A stretch of DNA of 64,000 nucleotides from Coturnix japonica. Taxonomy: Eukaryota > Chordata > Aves > Galliformes > Phasianidae. The stretch lies in contig NC_029516.1 of the NCBI RefSeq assembly GCF_001577835.2, positions 50,652,186 through 50,716,185 on the forward strand, read 5' to 3'. The notes beneath the pieces were generated by a model. That model did no database searches. It was not told the DNA's origin and was given only the letters and a program-made list of their open reading frames with translations. Made by a program: the position numbers and the translations under genes. Positions 12,801 to 29,789 of the stretch are shown here, one piece after another. The first letter of the stretch is position 1, and every line of letters starts with the position of its first letter.

Positions 12801-15800
12801 CATCAATTTCTCCCCTTGCAATGGGTGAAAAGTGAGACTGGATTCCAGATCCAGCCCTCGCCTATCATGCATTCCAATGCAATATCATACCTCTGACACG
12901 CAGCCTAGCATAGGATCACCCCTATTGTGTTGCTTGTCTTTGATAGTGCAGTACTATGGCAAATTTTTCTATGAAGAGACAATTCCTAATATATCTCCTC
13001 TTCCTTGGCTCTGGGTGTAATTACACTATTTGAAAAAGTTAAGTACTGCATGGAACAAAAAAGCTGTCGATATGTGAAGGTATTTTACACCATCCCAAAG
13101 CCTCAATGATTTTGAAGAAGGTTCCATTATCCTGGAACAGCACAAAGCAATCAGAATAAGGTTCAATTGTCCACTGACACCTGAAACATCCACTTTCTAT
13201 TTGCAACAGCCACCATCACTTCTACATCTGGATATCAAACAGCAGTACTGTTTTAACAGTAAAAGAACACTGCACTGGATGAATGCAGGGGAATCTTTCT
13301 ATCATTGAACTTACCAGAGTCTTCAGCATGTAAGATTCAGAATCAAGTAATGGGACTGGAAGGGTTAACATGCTGCTGTTCCTTGTTGTTTCAGAAGAGC
13401 ATATCTGACAGGCCAGGTGCTCCTGCACGCTGATGGTGTACAAATCACTCAGCTTTCCAACCTGGAGGAGGTAAAAATGGCCAAAACAAGGTTTGTGAAG
13501 AACACAACTGAGGTATTTCTCTCTGTAGGTGGGGAGGGACATGACACTTCATCAAGTGTTGGTACTTCAAGGCTTAAACCGTGATCTGACGTTGACTTCT
13601 GTGGACTGGACAGTTCTCACTATATAAAGCAGCTCCTTCCCCTCACCCCCTAACAGAGGTGAAAGACATCTCCTATAAAAGGACAGCTAAATGTCTGCTT
13701 TAAATGCAATTTTATTGTTCTGCTCGGAATAGTAACAGGAATCTGTCTTGTATGTGAGCAGAACTATGGTACTGATTTTGAGGAACAGACCCTTTTTTTC
13801 TTACTTTACACCATTCTCTTTGGAGGAACTGTCACATACATACCAAGAGTTACCATTAATGAAATGTACATGGCTGACGTCAAAGAATGAAGGAACTGGG
13901 TAAAGACATATCAATTAATGCTCACAGAAATCTAGGAAGTAAAGACATGCAAGTTAACTAAATTTGGTGTTGCTAAAAGATCAGCCTTATCGTTTATTAA
14001 TAGAGTCTCCTGTTAGAAAGGAGAACCTGGCATGCTCTAAATGTAGGAGCAATAGAAGTGTGATTAAAACTGATGAAGTCCGTGAGATCAAGATTGTCTA
14101 CATTTAAATATGAGAGAGAATACTTAGATGGGAGATAACTCCAAGAATTACATTTAGGATAACTGACAATGAATGGGATTCTTCTCGGAGAAACAGAAAA
14201 ACGCACATATGGCAAAGGCCAAGGAGCCTGTTGTTCACTTCATTGATCATCCTTACCAGCTCTGGGTTTCTTATCTGCTTCTTTAACAAGTTCCAAAGAG
14301 TCAAAAAGAGTTGGGCAGCATCACACTGTACAAACACTGGACAAACAGAAAACACAAACTTAACCAGTATTACCAACAGTGCTAAGCTTGCTTTCCACAG
14401 ATGGCAAAGGAAGATCTGTTCTTCCACATTAGAACCTGTGTTCTCTTCCATTGCCACCTTCTACCAGGGACAGAGCTTAGTCTGGAGACAAGTTACAGTG
14501 TCTTCATATGACTTGAGCAAACAGTGGGAAAAGATGGGAGGGCTTGATTACCCCATTGAACTACCCATTGCAAGAGGAACATCTCTGTCAAAGAACAGAA
14601 CCTAGCATATGCCTATAACCTACCAGAGGATAAGCCTGATTGATGCCTTGCATAGCCCTTTCACCCTGTCCAGTATCAACAGCTGAACCTTCTAGCAGGC
14701 TGATCACCTTCGCATCCTTTAGACACCAGCAAAGTAAGTCAGAAGTAAGATGCAGCACCTCACTCATGACAGGGAGGTAGCTATAAAGGGCACTGCATCA
14801 TCATGTACCTACTTCTTGCATTTCTGAATCTCTGAATGAGATGCCAATGCCAACTGCTTTCTAGTGCTTGATAACGTTCCCAGCCTGCAGGCAGAGGTGG
14901 GCATGAGAAAGTGGCTGCTTACTTTCCACTCTGTGTCCTAGAAGACAGATAGCAAGCTCTCTGGGAGAAACTGCTTTCTGCTTTCCACACTGCATCTTCT
15001 CCAGCAGCAAAAGCATTTGGTATGGGACATTGTTCCTCTTTTGTGTACCATACACTGGCACTGAGATTCTGTAAAAAGAAGTAAAATGAATGGTAACCAA
15101 GCAGCACAAAGGAGGAATATTAGATAACAAGCCTGAAGGAGCAGAGGTAGATGGCTTAGATAGCAATTCAAGAGGAAACACATGGGTATGTTTTCAGCAA
15201 AGTAAGGAAAGATGGGAAGCAAACACCTGCACTAGCTCAGCCCACGATGCAAAATGACAGTTCTAAAGCAAAGCTACAATTTTAAGTTCAATCCTGCAAT
15301 GTCTCAATGTGCAAACATTGCTTGAGAGATGACTAACAAGTCAGAAAACCACAACTCTCGCCTCTGTAGACCCTAAGGCCCTGGGCTAAGTAAGGGGCAC
15401 AACAAGGTAGAGATTTTCCTGAGTGAGCTGTAAGTATGGAGCACTTCTTAATAAGTCAGTCCTTCAAATGTATGTTCCATATAAAAAAGAACCAGAGACA
15501 GCAGAGCAACAACAGAACTATCTCAGGTAGTTGAAGCAGGCAGTACCTTCGCAGTATCTTTGTGAAGTGTATGTTCATGAAGAACACTTGGAGCAGAGAG
15601 TTCAGACAGCAGGTCTGTCCAATGTTGTACAGTCCAACAGCTCCTGTAGGCACAGGAAAAGAGGAAGTGAGTCCAAAGACAGGTGACAAGAAAAGAAAGT
15701 GAGAACCATTTAACAGATAGTGAGCTCATCTTTGTACATATTCAGCAATTCAGTGCACAGCTTCAGTATCTTGCTCAGACCTGAGAGAGGCCCTAAAGGA

Positions 15801-16037
15801 AGAAACAAAGCCCAAGGACAGAGAATGGAACCGAAGGCATCAGAGACAGCAAATATGTGTGCAAAGAAAAAACAAAACTCAATTACTGTTTTTTAAGTCT
15901 GCAACACCGAAGACCGATGGTGGCCTCCAGTCTTCGCTCTTCGGCCCCCTGTCCTCTTTATAATCTTCTGCCTTCATGGTTTCACTTGGTGATATCTCTA
16001 GTTTCTTGCTTTCTTGATGCCCACCTCTTTGGCCCAT
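9815..16037 (-). CDS. USP18: USP18, interferon-induced ubiquitin-like protease
   Basis: Ten coding exons (minus strand): 16037-15908, 15643-15547, 15068-14923, 14336-14257, 13461-13315, 12297-12202, 11353-11183, 11009-10878, 10428-10379, 9863-9815. They sum to 1098 bases, 365 residues plus stop, with every phase consistent; human USP18 is 372. The product is a USP-fold cysteine protease. In mammals it removes ISG15 and binds IFNAR2 to damp interferon signalling. The Cys box NIGQTCCLNSL puts the catalytic Cys at residue 55. The His box has GHYC with His310, followed by the FND motif (Asn327-Asp328). Zinc-ribbon-like cysteine pairs are CQIC (169-172) and CFCEHC (219-224). The ATG at 16037 is the first in frame after the acceptor at 16069; its Kozak context is weak. 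The first 40 residues are poorly conserved. The donor after the first coding exon (G then GTGTTG) is unusual but gives the exact conserved joint (SVF-G-AVGLYNIG). Neighbouring order and strand match human 22q11.21. Confidence 0.97.
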
Positions 16038-17792
16038 CAATAGTATTGTACGTACAATCACAGGAGGACTGCAGAAGGACATAGAAAGATCAGAAAGATC
16101 GGGAACACACAATTTGTCTTTCTGTTTCATATTTTCACGATGAGAATGATGCAATGTCAATAAAACTGGTTTGATTACCGCAGCAGTGATTGGTAGGTTT
16201 AAAATACTATGGGTGTGGCAACTGGCCAGTATATCAGCAAGGTAAAAGACACGGAGCTTGTTGGCAACTGCACATCCTGACTTCCCTCTGTGACTAAATA
16301 AATGATCCCCCAGTTACACAGAAACAGCTCCACCTAACCAAGGGAATTCTGCACACACCCACCTGTCCACCAGTTGGTGAATAACACAATCGTTCAACCA
16401 TCAGACGTTGCAGAACTTCTCTGTTCAGTAAAAGAAACACCCGAGTATTAAAAGGAGAAAATCTCACCTTCTCTAATTTTTTGAGCTGATATGCATTTAT
16501 GTTCTGGTTGGGTTACCTACATCGTTTTTAAGCGCACCAACCACAGCCCTACTCTGGCACTCTGTATTTCAACTGTCGAAGGCACTTCAGCATCTAAATA
16601 TCACTTTCAGTTCACGCTTCTTCAAGTGGTCACAAAGGAACTGTTTAAGCAAGAGAACAATTACAATGCCTTGAGCTTGAATGAACCATTACTCTAACAA
16701 ACCCTTATGATTCAGGAACTGACACTGTAAGTAAAACTAGAAACAATCACTGAACTAAAAAGAAATTAAAATCAGGAGTGCATCTTGGTGTGCAGTGGAA
16801 ACTAGTGGGTTTATTTGTTGTATATCAGCAAGAGTGTGAGTAATGCCGTCAGCCAGCGGGAATGTAGGAGGAGACAGAAAGGAGGGAAAATGATTAGCAG
16901 AGTACAGGGAACAGCAGCTGTGGGTGTGCTGGACATGAGGAGAACTTGCAAGACACAGCTTTTGGTAGGTTTAAGGGTGGGATGAATAAGCAAGTTCAGA
17001 GCTAGGAAGTTTTGGGAGGCTTGAGAAATAGGTGGAAGGACACAAGTGCGGGAAGGAGCAGAGATCTACAGTGATGGAAGGATCTGGGACTGTGGTTTAA
17101 TGTAACTCTCTCACAGGCACCCAGGCTTGGGAGCAAGGACAAGACCTGAACTTCTTAACCATTGCATGGAACTGCCTTGTCTCAGATATAAAAAATACAG
17201 TATTCCTAAGATTTGCACATGATCTTCCTTTTCCTGTATAAATGTGTAAGAAATCTGGTGCATGGATAGAGGACCTGGGGAGCAGACTCCCCTCTTAACC
17301 CTGATTTCTCCTCTTACTGTAGGGACGGGGTCCCTGTTTCCCTGCCAGATGAGGAGCATGACTCAGTACCGCACTTGGCTTACATGAGCCAAGTGACCAC
17401 GCAAACTCCAGGCAGACGGAAGGCAGCAGCCATGTCTGCTTCTACCTTTCACTCATCATCTGCAAGCCCTCTTGCCCAACCTCTCAGTCAGCTTAGAGTC
17501 AGTGCTTTCACTCACTCTGCAGCACAGCCTATCTGTCCCATCAGGATACAGGTCATCCATGACAAATCCCCGTGGCCCCTTTATACCTCTGTACCACAGC
17601 CCTCTCAGCCCCAACATCCCTGTGGTCTTGCTGCCCCTTGGACACCCAAGCCCTCTCTACCAGAGGGTGGCCTCTGTCCCTGGTCACCAGTCACCCTTCC
17701 CACCATCATAATTCCTTTATCATGGAGTACAGGCTGCTAAGGGGGCAGATGGTGGCCCCAGGAGATAATGGCCACCCCAAGGAGCTGATCTA

Positions 17793-17878
17793 GTGGCCGC
17801 TAACCCTGCCTACAGCAGGGTGCTGGAGCTTGATGATCTTTCAGGTGCCCTCCAACCTGTCATGGTTTTATGATTTTG
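17793..17878 (+). repeat. CR1 LINE 3' tail
   Basis: Short 3' end only: TGGAGCTTGATGATCTTTCA, then the CCCTCCAACCT core and a degenerate terminal repeat. It lies within USP18 intron 1. Confidence 0.65.
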
Positions 17879-18121
17879 GGCTATTAGTATTCCACATCAT
17901 AACATCATGTCATACACTGGGAGATCAAGAGTTAACAACCATTGACAACCACTCTAGGATTCTATGGGGGCCTTGAGGAGATGAGGGCGGCTCTGAAGTA
18001 GAGCTGAAGGGCTCAGAGATGGACTTGAGCCCTTCTTTGCACTTCTCTCAATGAGACTGAAATGACACTTCACGCTCCCCTGTTGAACAACGTTTGTTCA
18101 GCTCCCTTTTTTTCTTTCCCT

Positions 18122-18150
18122 TTATATATATATATACATACATATATATT
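18122..18150. repeat. (TA)n / (CATA)n microsatellite
   Basis: TA dinucleotides with interspersed CATA units, about 29 bases. Confidence 0.9.
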
Positions 18151-18368
18151 TGTTCATTAGAGGATATTTCTGCCGAACCAGACAAAACCAACCATTCCAG
18201 CCGCTACAAACACCAACTATTTGCACCCCTTCGACTTCACCCCCACCAATTAGCACAGTAAAGACTTTGCAGCCAAGAAGACCCCGACACACCGCGCATG
18301 GGATAGCTCTACTGGCACCCGACGGCTGCGGCTCTCCGTAGCGACAAGCACTCGGAAAGGTTTCCTAC

Positions 18369-18600
18369 CGGTTCCTGCAGGACCTCGAGAGCTCAGAGTC
18401 ACGGCCAACCTTCAGCTTTCCCCCGGAGCCTTATACAGCATTAGCGGGCCAGGAAGGCGCATCACCCGCTCACCCGCAGCGCGGTGGGCACCTCGGTCCC
18501 GCGGGCAGCGCTGGGGAAGCGGCTGCTGCTGCGGCTCTGCCTTAAAGAGTGCCGCCCTCCTTCTTACTGCGTCAGAGGGCTCCGAGCAGAGCCTGCAACG
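18369..18600 (-). other. USP18: Probable USP18 non-coding first exon
   Basis: A GC-rich segment just downstream of the ISRE pair, ending in a possible donor (AACCG then GTAGGA at 18368). A TATAAG sequence at about 18433 on the minus strand could set the start near 18400; a TATA-less start nearer 18560 is equally possible. In the frame that continues into the USP18 coding exon a TAA occurs here with no ATG after it, so this exon would be untranslated. The start limit is approximate. Confidence 0.4.
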
Positions 18601-18606
18601 CCGCCG

Positions 18607-18620
18607 AGTTTTCATTTCCC
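18607..18620 (-). promoter_or_regulatory. USP18: ISRE, distal copy of a pair
   Basis: The minus strand reads GGGAAATGAAAACT, close to the ISGF3/IRF-binding consensus GGGAAANNGAAACT. It lies 20-35 bases from a second ISRE on the opposite strand, immediately upstream of the inferred USP18 first exon. Confidence 0.75.
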
Positions 18621-18641
18621 GTTTAGCTCTGCCCCCAGACA

Positions 18642-18653
18642 GAAAGTGAAACT
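18642..18653 (+). promoter_or_regulatory. USP18: ISRE, perfect core
   Basis: GAAAGTGAAACT matches GAAANNGAAACT exactly. ISREs work in either orientation, and mammalian USP18 promoters carry ISREs at a similar place, so this is the likely interferon switch for the gene. Confidence 0.85.
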
Positions 18654-19264
18654 GAGCTCCGGCTCAGCCCATCAGGTGCCGCTCGTTTCTCCCTGCTCGC
18701 CGCCAGGAGCGGGCGGGGCGTACAAATAGGCTTTTGTTCGGTCCAGCATCTGTTCATTTTAGCTACAAAAGCAACCAGAAAGATAAACTCTTACGAACCC
18801 CCACAGCAACCTACTTGTTTAAAATAATCCCGAATACGTTACTCGCTTAACTTATTTACTTGCTTAAACTTAACGCATTTTGCAACCTCGAAGTGTAACC
18901 AGTTCTGTTCTTAAGTGAGCCAGGGTCCCCAGAAGGGTATGAGTGAATGGCAGTGCAAAGATAAACAAAATTACTGAGCCACAGAGTAGCTCCAGCTCCA
19001 GCCCATGCTTGATAATGCCCGGTCTCAGCCTGTATGATTGCATCCAGACCAGCAGGAGTTCAGGCACCCACTCCTCCAGTGCGTTTTGAGGCTACAATCC
19101 TCTTCTTCCAGAGCACCTGCAGGAGGAATGGAACAGTGTGGTGCTCTGCTTGGATGTTCTGCTTGTTGGGGAGCAGCTACCGGCCCAGCTTGCACCATAC
19201 AAGGGGACAGGAGAGCTGAGAGGTGAGTGATGCTGCCCTGCTGGCTGGAGAAATGGTGTGTGTC
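18654..19264. other. No gene seen; USP18 upstream flank
   Basis: GC-rich to about 18720 (CpG-containing promoter shoulder), then ordinary sequence. No further gene is supported. Confidence 0.45.
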
Positions 19265-19560
19265 AATCACAGAATCATAGAATCACTCAGGTTGGAAAAG
19301 ACCTTAAAGATGATAGAGTCCAACCCCGACCTAACCATAGTACCTTAACTCTAACAACCTTCTGCTAAATCATGTCCCTGAGCACCACATTCAAACGGCT
19401 CTTAAACACATCCAGGGATGGTGACTCAACCACCTCCCTGGGCAGCCTATTCCAGTGCTTAACAACCCTTTCTGTAATGAAGTTTTTCCTGATATCCAAC
19501 CTAAACATACCCTGGTGCAACTTAAGGCCATTTCCCCTCGTCCTGTCACCAGTCAAGTAG
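19265..19560 (-). repeat. CR1 LINE 3' fragment
   Basis: Reverse-oriented: ACAGAATCATAGAATCACTC, then TTGGAAAAGACCTTAAAGAT, then the ORF2 C-terminal region. That region still reads on the minus strand as a CR1 peptide ([19 protein letters not shown]). It looks moderately young. Confidence 0.93.
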
Positions 19561-20408
19561 GTGTCATGCTATATATGTGAAATAGATGGAGCCCCCCGGA
19601 GCCCAGGAATGTGAGACTCTGCTCATACAGCCTAGCCCTCACAGCAAGAGCTTTTCAGCCTAGGTAGCAGTGGCAGTGAAAAGCTTCCTGAGCTATCACA
19701 TGGACAGATAAAGGTACCCGTAAAGGCTTGTGGGCAGAAGAGCACAAATGACTGAGCATCTTTCCTGTGGCACTTGTGAATCATTTTGTCAGTGACATAG
19801 TTAGTGGTTTTCATTTTGCATTGCTAGTTTGTGTGGAGTCTGCCTGATAAAAGGGAGAGAAAGAAGAACTACATAGCTGTACGCTGCCTTGAAGCAGTTA
19901 AACCAAGTAAGCAGAGTGCAAACTGACACCAGAGATTAACTAGGAGCTAGATTTGACAGATCTGTGTAAACCAGTGAGGTTTACATTGGATGGTTTAGGG
20001 TTTATAATGTACTCCACTCTGGATTGGTGTCTTCCACAACTTCATTGCATCATTTTCAACAGTTTCTCAAAGAAGAAAGCAAGAACTTTGCCTGCCATTT
20101 TTGACACCATTTCTTTTTTAGCAGTGTCCCATGTGTAAAGTTTCCTCTGCTTCTGGTTTTGGTCCCAGTTTAAGAGAAAACAATGAGTCTAAGAGTCTAA
20201 ATCCCATTGGGTTGAGTAATACCTTTTCATGTTGCTTCAGTTTAAATACATAATCATGTATATCCTGAATATATTTTCCTAAAAAAAAAAAAAAGTATTT
20301 CTAGTATTCCATAAGTGCACAGTTCAGTATTTTAGTGGTCTGGATAATTAAATGCTTATCACACATACTGTAACTGTCAACATAAATAGAAATCTCTCTG
20401 TGAGGAAG
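19561..20408. other. No gene seen
   Basis: Intergenic sequence between USP18 and the first TUBA8 gene, with a poly-A tract at 20281-20294. Confidence 0.5.
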
Positions 20409-20515
20409 ATAACAGAATCACAAACTCACAGGATGGTTAATGTTGGAACGGAGGTTGTTTGGTCCAACCCTCCAGCCCAAACAATGCTACCTAGAGCAGC
20501 ACAACCCTCTGGCAT
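20409..20515 (-). repeat. CR1 LINE 3' fragment
   Basis: Reverse-oriented, starting ACAGAATCACAAACTCACAG with a GGTCCAACCCTCCAGCCCAA segment. It is short and diverged. Confidence 0.7.
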
Positions 20516-20879
20516 GTCTGCCACTCCTCTCACCCTCAAGGCTCAGCCATTCAGCCAGTTTTTGGACCCAACCAAAAGGAATATTTGCTTTCAAAACACA
20601 GATAGTTTATCTCCCAAGTCTGTAAAAGATTTGTGATGAAAATATTTGCTGTATCAGAAGTTGTTTTGACAAAGAAGAGTGAAATGTCCATTTGATATCA
20701 ATCAGTTGAAGGTCATTTGGAGGATAACAAAGCACAGAGCAGAGGAACCATTTCTCCATTTCTGTTGTTATTTGACATGCCAACAAGCAAAAGGCAAAGG
20801 TATGTCAAATTTAAATTTGAAAACTACAGTGTTTCACTGTAATCCATTATAAGTTTGTATATATTAGATCATCATGTTT

Positions 20880-21165
20880 TAATCATAGAAACATAGAATG
20901 GCCTGTGTTGAAAAGGACTGCACTGCTCATCCAGTTTCAGCCCCCTGCTATGTGCAGGGTTGCCAGCAATCAGACCAGGCAGCCCAGAGCCACATCCAGC
21001 CTGGCCTTGAATGCCTCCAGGGATGGGGCATCCACAACCTCTTTGGGCAACCTGTTCCAGTGCATCACCACCCTCTGTGTGAAAAACTTCCCAATATCCA
21101 ACCCAAGCCTCCTCTGTCTCAGTTTAAGACCATTCCCCCTTGTCCTATCGCTATCCATCCTTGTA
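20880..21165 (-). repeat. CR1 LINE 3' fragment
   Basis: Reverse-oriented: CATAGAAACATAGAATGGCC at the tail, then the ORF2 C-terminal region, which reads on minus as [19 protein letters not shown]. Confidence 0.93.
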
Positions 21166-21437
21166 AACAGTATACATTATTTAGCATGCATTAGAGTCCT
21201 AAAAGGCTTACATTAAATGTGCAAGAGAGGAGAGCAAATCTTTGTACATTGCTGGGAATGGTGGAGCGTTACTACAGCTAATCATATCTTACAGGACAAT
21301 TTACCTGTGATTCATGGAACAAAAATATGCCTTTACGTGACTCCTCCTATATTGGTATACATTACAAAGGTGTGACATAGTCATAGACATATGCAATACA
21401 GCGATACAGAGACTATTCTGTGCTCACTAGGAACAAA

Positions 21438-26652
<5,215 letters not shown>

Positions 26653-26880
26653 GGCGTCTCCAGTGGTGTTTCCTTCCCTCTCGGATCAGTGATGGCAGGT
26701 TTTTGCAGAGCCCTGCACTGAACCTCACTGGGCACCTGCTTCTGCTCTTCAGTGTCACAGCGCTTTGGGCAATAGGTCACAGACTCCACAGCTCAGCCCC
26801 CCGCATCACCGCCTTCTGCCCTCCCAGCCGCCTCAAATATGCAAATACAGCCAGCCAGGCAGGGCTCAGATATAGCCCAA
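26653..26880 (-). promoter_or_regulatory. TUBA8A: Probable promoter/5' UTR of TUBA8 copy 1
   Basis: Upstream of the ATG exon the minus strand shows a perfect octamer ATTTGCAT (26843-26836) and a TATA-like CTATATCT near 26873. The start site cannot be fixed from sequence. Confidence 0.4.
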
Positions 26881-28548
26881 CATTTCACGTTTGGTCCCTT
26901 CCAATTCTGCATGGTTGTTAAATCTGAATGTAGCCACATAACGTGCCTCACACTGTAATTTCTGAGTGCTATAAATATATGTTACATACAGCGGACGTGC
27001 TAGCCTAATTCCCTGTTTTGACAGCATGCAAGTGTAGATAAGAATAATTCCTAAATTCCAGTATGGAATACAGAGGTTGTAAAGGAACAAATGAGTGGGA
27101 AAGGGGAGGACAAAAGAAAAGGCAAAAACTGAGAAATGGAAAGTAAACATACTTCCCTTCTGCCACTGCTCTTAAATGCTGGGCTGGCCTCTTTCCGTCC
27201 ATATTCCGGCTGCCTCTCTGTTAATGTTTCAGTTAGTTCTGTTGCTTCTCCTTCCATACATCCATCTGGGCTGTACTGTCAGCAGCACAGTGCAGCATTC
27301 AATATTAAGTCTGACTTGTCTGTTCAAACACAGAAAGGAATCTGATTCTCATTGCGTTGCTTATTGCAAGAAATAGCCGAAGGCATCATGCAGATGCTTG
27401 CAGTCTGAACTAGGACAGTTGCCTCCACCATTACATTGTTTGCTCCTTCTGCACTAGCTCAGCACTGGAAAAAAGCAGCTTCTGTCAGTGGATAGATAAT
27501 TCCTTATGATTTCAGCTTCTAGGTCACAAAGAGAAGGGCACACTCAATTTCTTGAACCTGGATATTTATGTATGCCATCTTTAGAAATATACGGTTCATA
27601 GTTAAGCTTAATCAGCAGAAATTTGAATGTATAATTACTAAATTTTAGGTTAATCTACTTTGACGTGATGACATCAATAGATTGTTCTGCCATTGTTGGC
27701 AACCAGCACCTATCTTTTGCTGTAAATTTTACATTTTAACAGTGTGAAGTAGTTTGTACCATGTTACATCAGCTGGCGTTCACTTTGGTATGTTCTTGTT
27801 TGGGTGTTCTTTACATAAACCTGCAAACTGAACATCTCTGGTTTTGGCGAGGAAAGCTTCAGGTTTCTGGAGCCAAAGATATCTTTTAGAGAGGAAGAAT
27901 TCTCATGGCAGTTTACCTGCTGCTTTGGTTAAGCTGAGTCTCACACTTCTGCAGGAAGTCATCAGACTGTGACTTTAAGGCTGAAGAATAGGTAGATCTT
28001 GTGTTCTTCTTCCAAGGGAGCTGCTTACTTTCCAGTCAAGCCTCAGATTCTGAGCAATGTGAAATGTTAATAGTCATAGCTCCACCAGAGAGAGCATCTG
28101 TGCAAAGAATCAGCTCAGGAGAAAGTCTTAGTGCAAACACAAGGCAGTCCGCTACCCAGAGCCTTTTAGTCACTCTTTGAGCCAACATGTCCGATGTCAC
28201 AGCTACAAAAGCCCAAAGAGCTCTGTGTATCACTAAGGCATCTGCAATGGTGCCTGTATCTGTACTTTCTCTGCTCTTCTGTTGCCCCTCTCTTGTGTAC
28301 AGGCAATGAGAGGAAAGCACCTCTTGGAATCAGTGTTAATATAACAGCTGCCCACCTCACTTGTCCAGGACCCACAGACTCAGTAATGTTTGGTGCCCCA
28401 CTGAGCAGAGTCTGGGTCATTTCTCACTGGTCGAACACTTCTGGGGAGAAGGGTGTGCTATACGATGATGTATTGGCAGTAACTATACTGGTACTGGCAA
28501 TTACAAGGAAAATGGTGGAAATACAGAAGGTATAAAGAAAAAGGGAAC
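26881..28548. other. No gene seen
   Basis: Between the two TUBA8 genes. Open frames are short and without family resemblance, and I recognise no clear repeat. Confidence 0.5.
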
Positions 28549-28760
28549 TCACCAGAGCTGAGGCAATCCTCCCTGGCAAGCAATCTCCAAGAGATGCTGC
28601 CTCAGTGAGGGTCAGCCCTTAAATGAGGTCTCAGAGGAGGTGGAGTCGAACTCCACCCCTCCAGGGAGCACAGCTACATAACTTTCACCTGTGCTCCCAC
28701 AGCTGACCCCACACTTGCCTCAGCTGATTAATCAGTGGTTCACACTGTGATCTCCCATAC
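28549..28760 (-). repeat. LTR-like interspersed repeat fragment, copy 1
   Basis: The minus strand shares the core GAGACCTCATTTAAGGGCTG, a TGGAGTTCGACTCCACC block and the CAGGGAGG flank with two other copies in this window, at 29177 and 32290. The TTTAA box inside a GC-rich frame resembles an LTR promoter, but the family is not identified. Treated as a fossil. Confidence 0.4.
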
Positions 28761-29176
28761 AGATGACAACACAGAAGAATGCTACTATCAAAACCAGCCT
28801 CTTCGAGGTTTTTTTGTGTTTTGTTTTGTTATTTAATAAAAAACCAACAGCAAAAAACCATCAACCCTCACACAAAATCCAACTCTTTTTTCTCTAGTTA
28901 AAAACAGACACTTCTCTGAAAACAGCATTTTGAATAACCCAGAGCTTAGAGTTTGAATAAAGGAGCACAAAGTACCTCTTGGGATACAGTTTCAAAAGTT
29001 CTTTCTTTCTTTTTATTTATTTATTTAATAAAAATGGCCATATGTAACATTTCTACATATGTTGTAAATTGTAGAATTAGATACAGAATTGTTTCCTATA
29101 GTGTTGCACTTTCAGAACAAGTTTCCAATATAAAGACTGTAGCAGGAGTGCTCAGCCACAGCCCAAAGCAGTGATT

Positions 29177-29330
29177 GAGTACCCGATGGGAAGGCAGGGC
29201 CAACCCAGGGGAGCCGAGGTGCATTCAGGGCACCTGAGCTACTGGAAGGGGTAGAGCCAGGATCCACCCCTTCACAGACCTCATTTTAGGGTTGGCAGTG
29301 GAGATGAAGGTGCCTCTTGTTGCCATCCAT
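29177..29330 (+). repeat. LTR-like interspersed repeat fragment, copy 2
   Basis: Shares GAGCCAGGATCCACCCCTTC, CAGACCTCATTTTAGGGTTG and GGCAGTGGAGATGAAGGTGC with the copy at 32290. Limits are approximate. Confidence 0.4.
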
Positions 29331-29789
29331 TTTTCTCCTCTGTCCCTGTTCTCCTGATTTTATACTTTTATTTGGTGATGTCAGCTTTAGTTAATACTCA
29401 AGGTAAACCAACATCCCCTTTGCTTTCTGTTGATGTGTCCCATTCAAGGCAAAACCCCAGAACTCCTCTTTTGCTAATGTAATGTCTAGTAGCTTTTGCT
29501 GCCGTTCTCTTTCAAGACACAGGTCAGGGTTAGCCAGACACTTCTTGTGTTCTGTTGCCTGCAGCGTTGAAGCATTTCTCCTATTCCTTTGTTACCCATT
29601 TTACCTCAGGCTGCAGCAGGCCATCTGCCTCTTGTGTCTTAATGACACAATGTTCTACTACCCTAAAGCATCTGGAGTTGCTAACTTGAGGCTAAACTGT
29701 GAAGCCATAGCTGTTCTCAGACTTCATACCCATGTCTACCACACACATTCTTTGTCATGGTTCTGATTTATTATACCTTTTAATAAGTA

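Larger units (their letters stand above)
16069..18368 (-). other. USP18: USP18 intron 1 (inferred)
   Basis: Between the non-coding first exon and the ATG exon. It holds a CR1 piece at 17793-17878 and a TA/CA-rich microsatellite at 18122-18150. No other exon is supported. Confidence 0.5.

Noticed and set aside
14104-14605. 117- and 124-codon frames on both strands
   Set aside because: These overlap USP18 exon 14336-14257; the rest of each frame is intron read-through or antisense.
19365-19556. Peptide with [15 protein letters not shown]
   Set aside because: C-terminal part of CR1 ORF2 in a truncated LINE, not a host gene.
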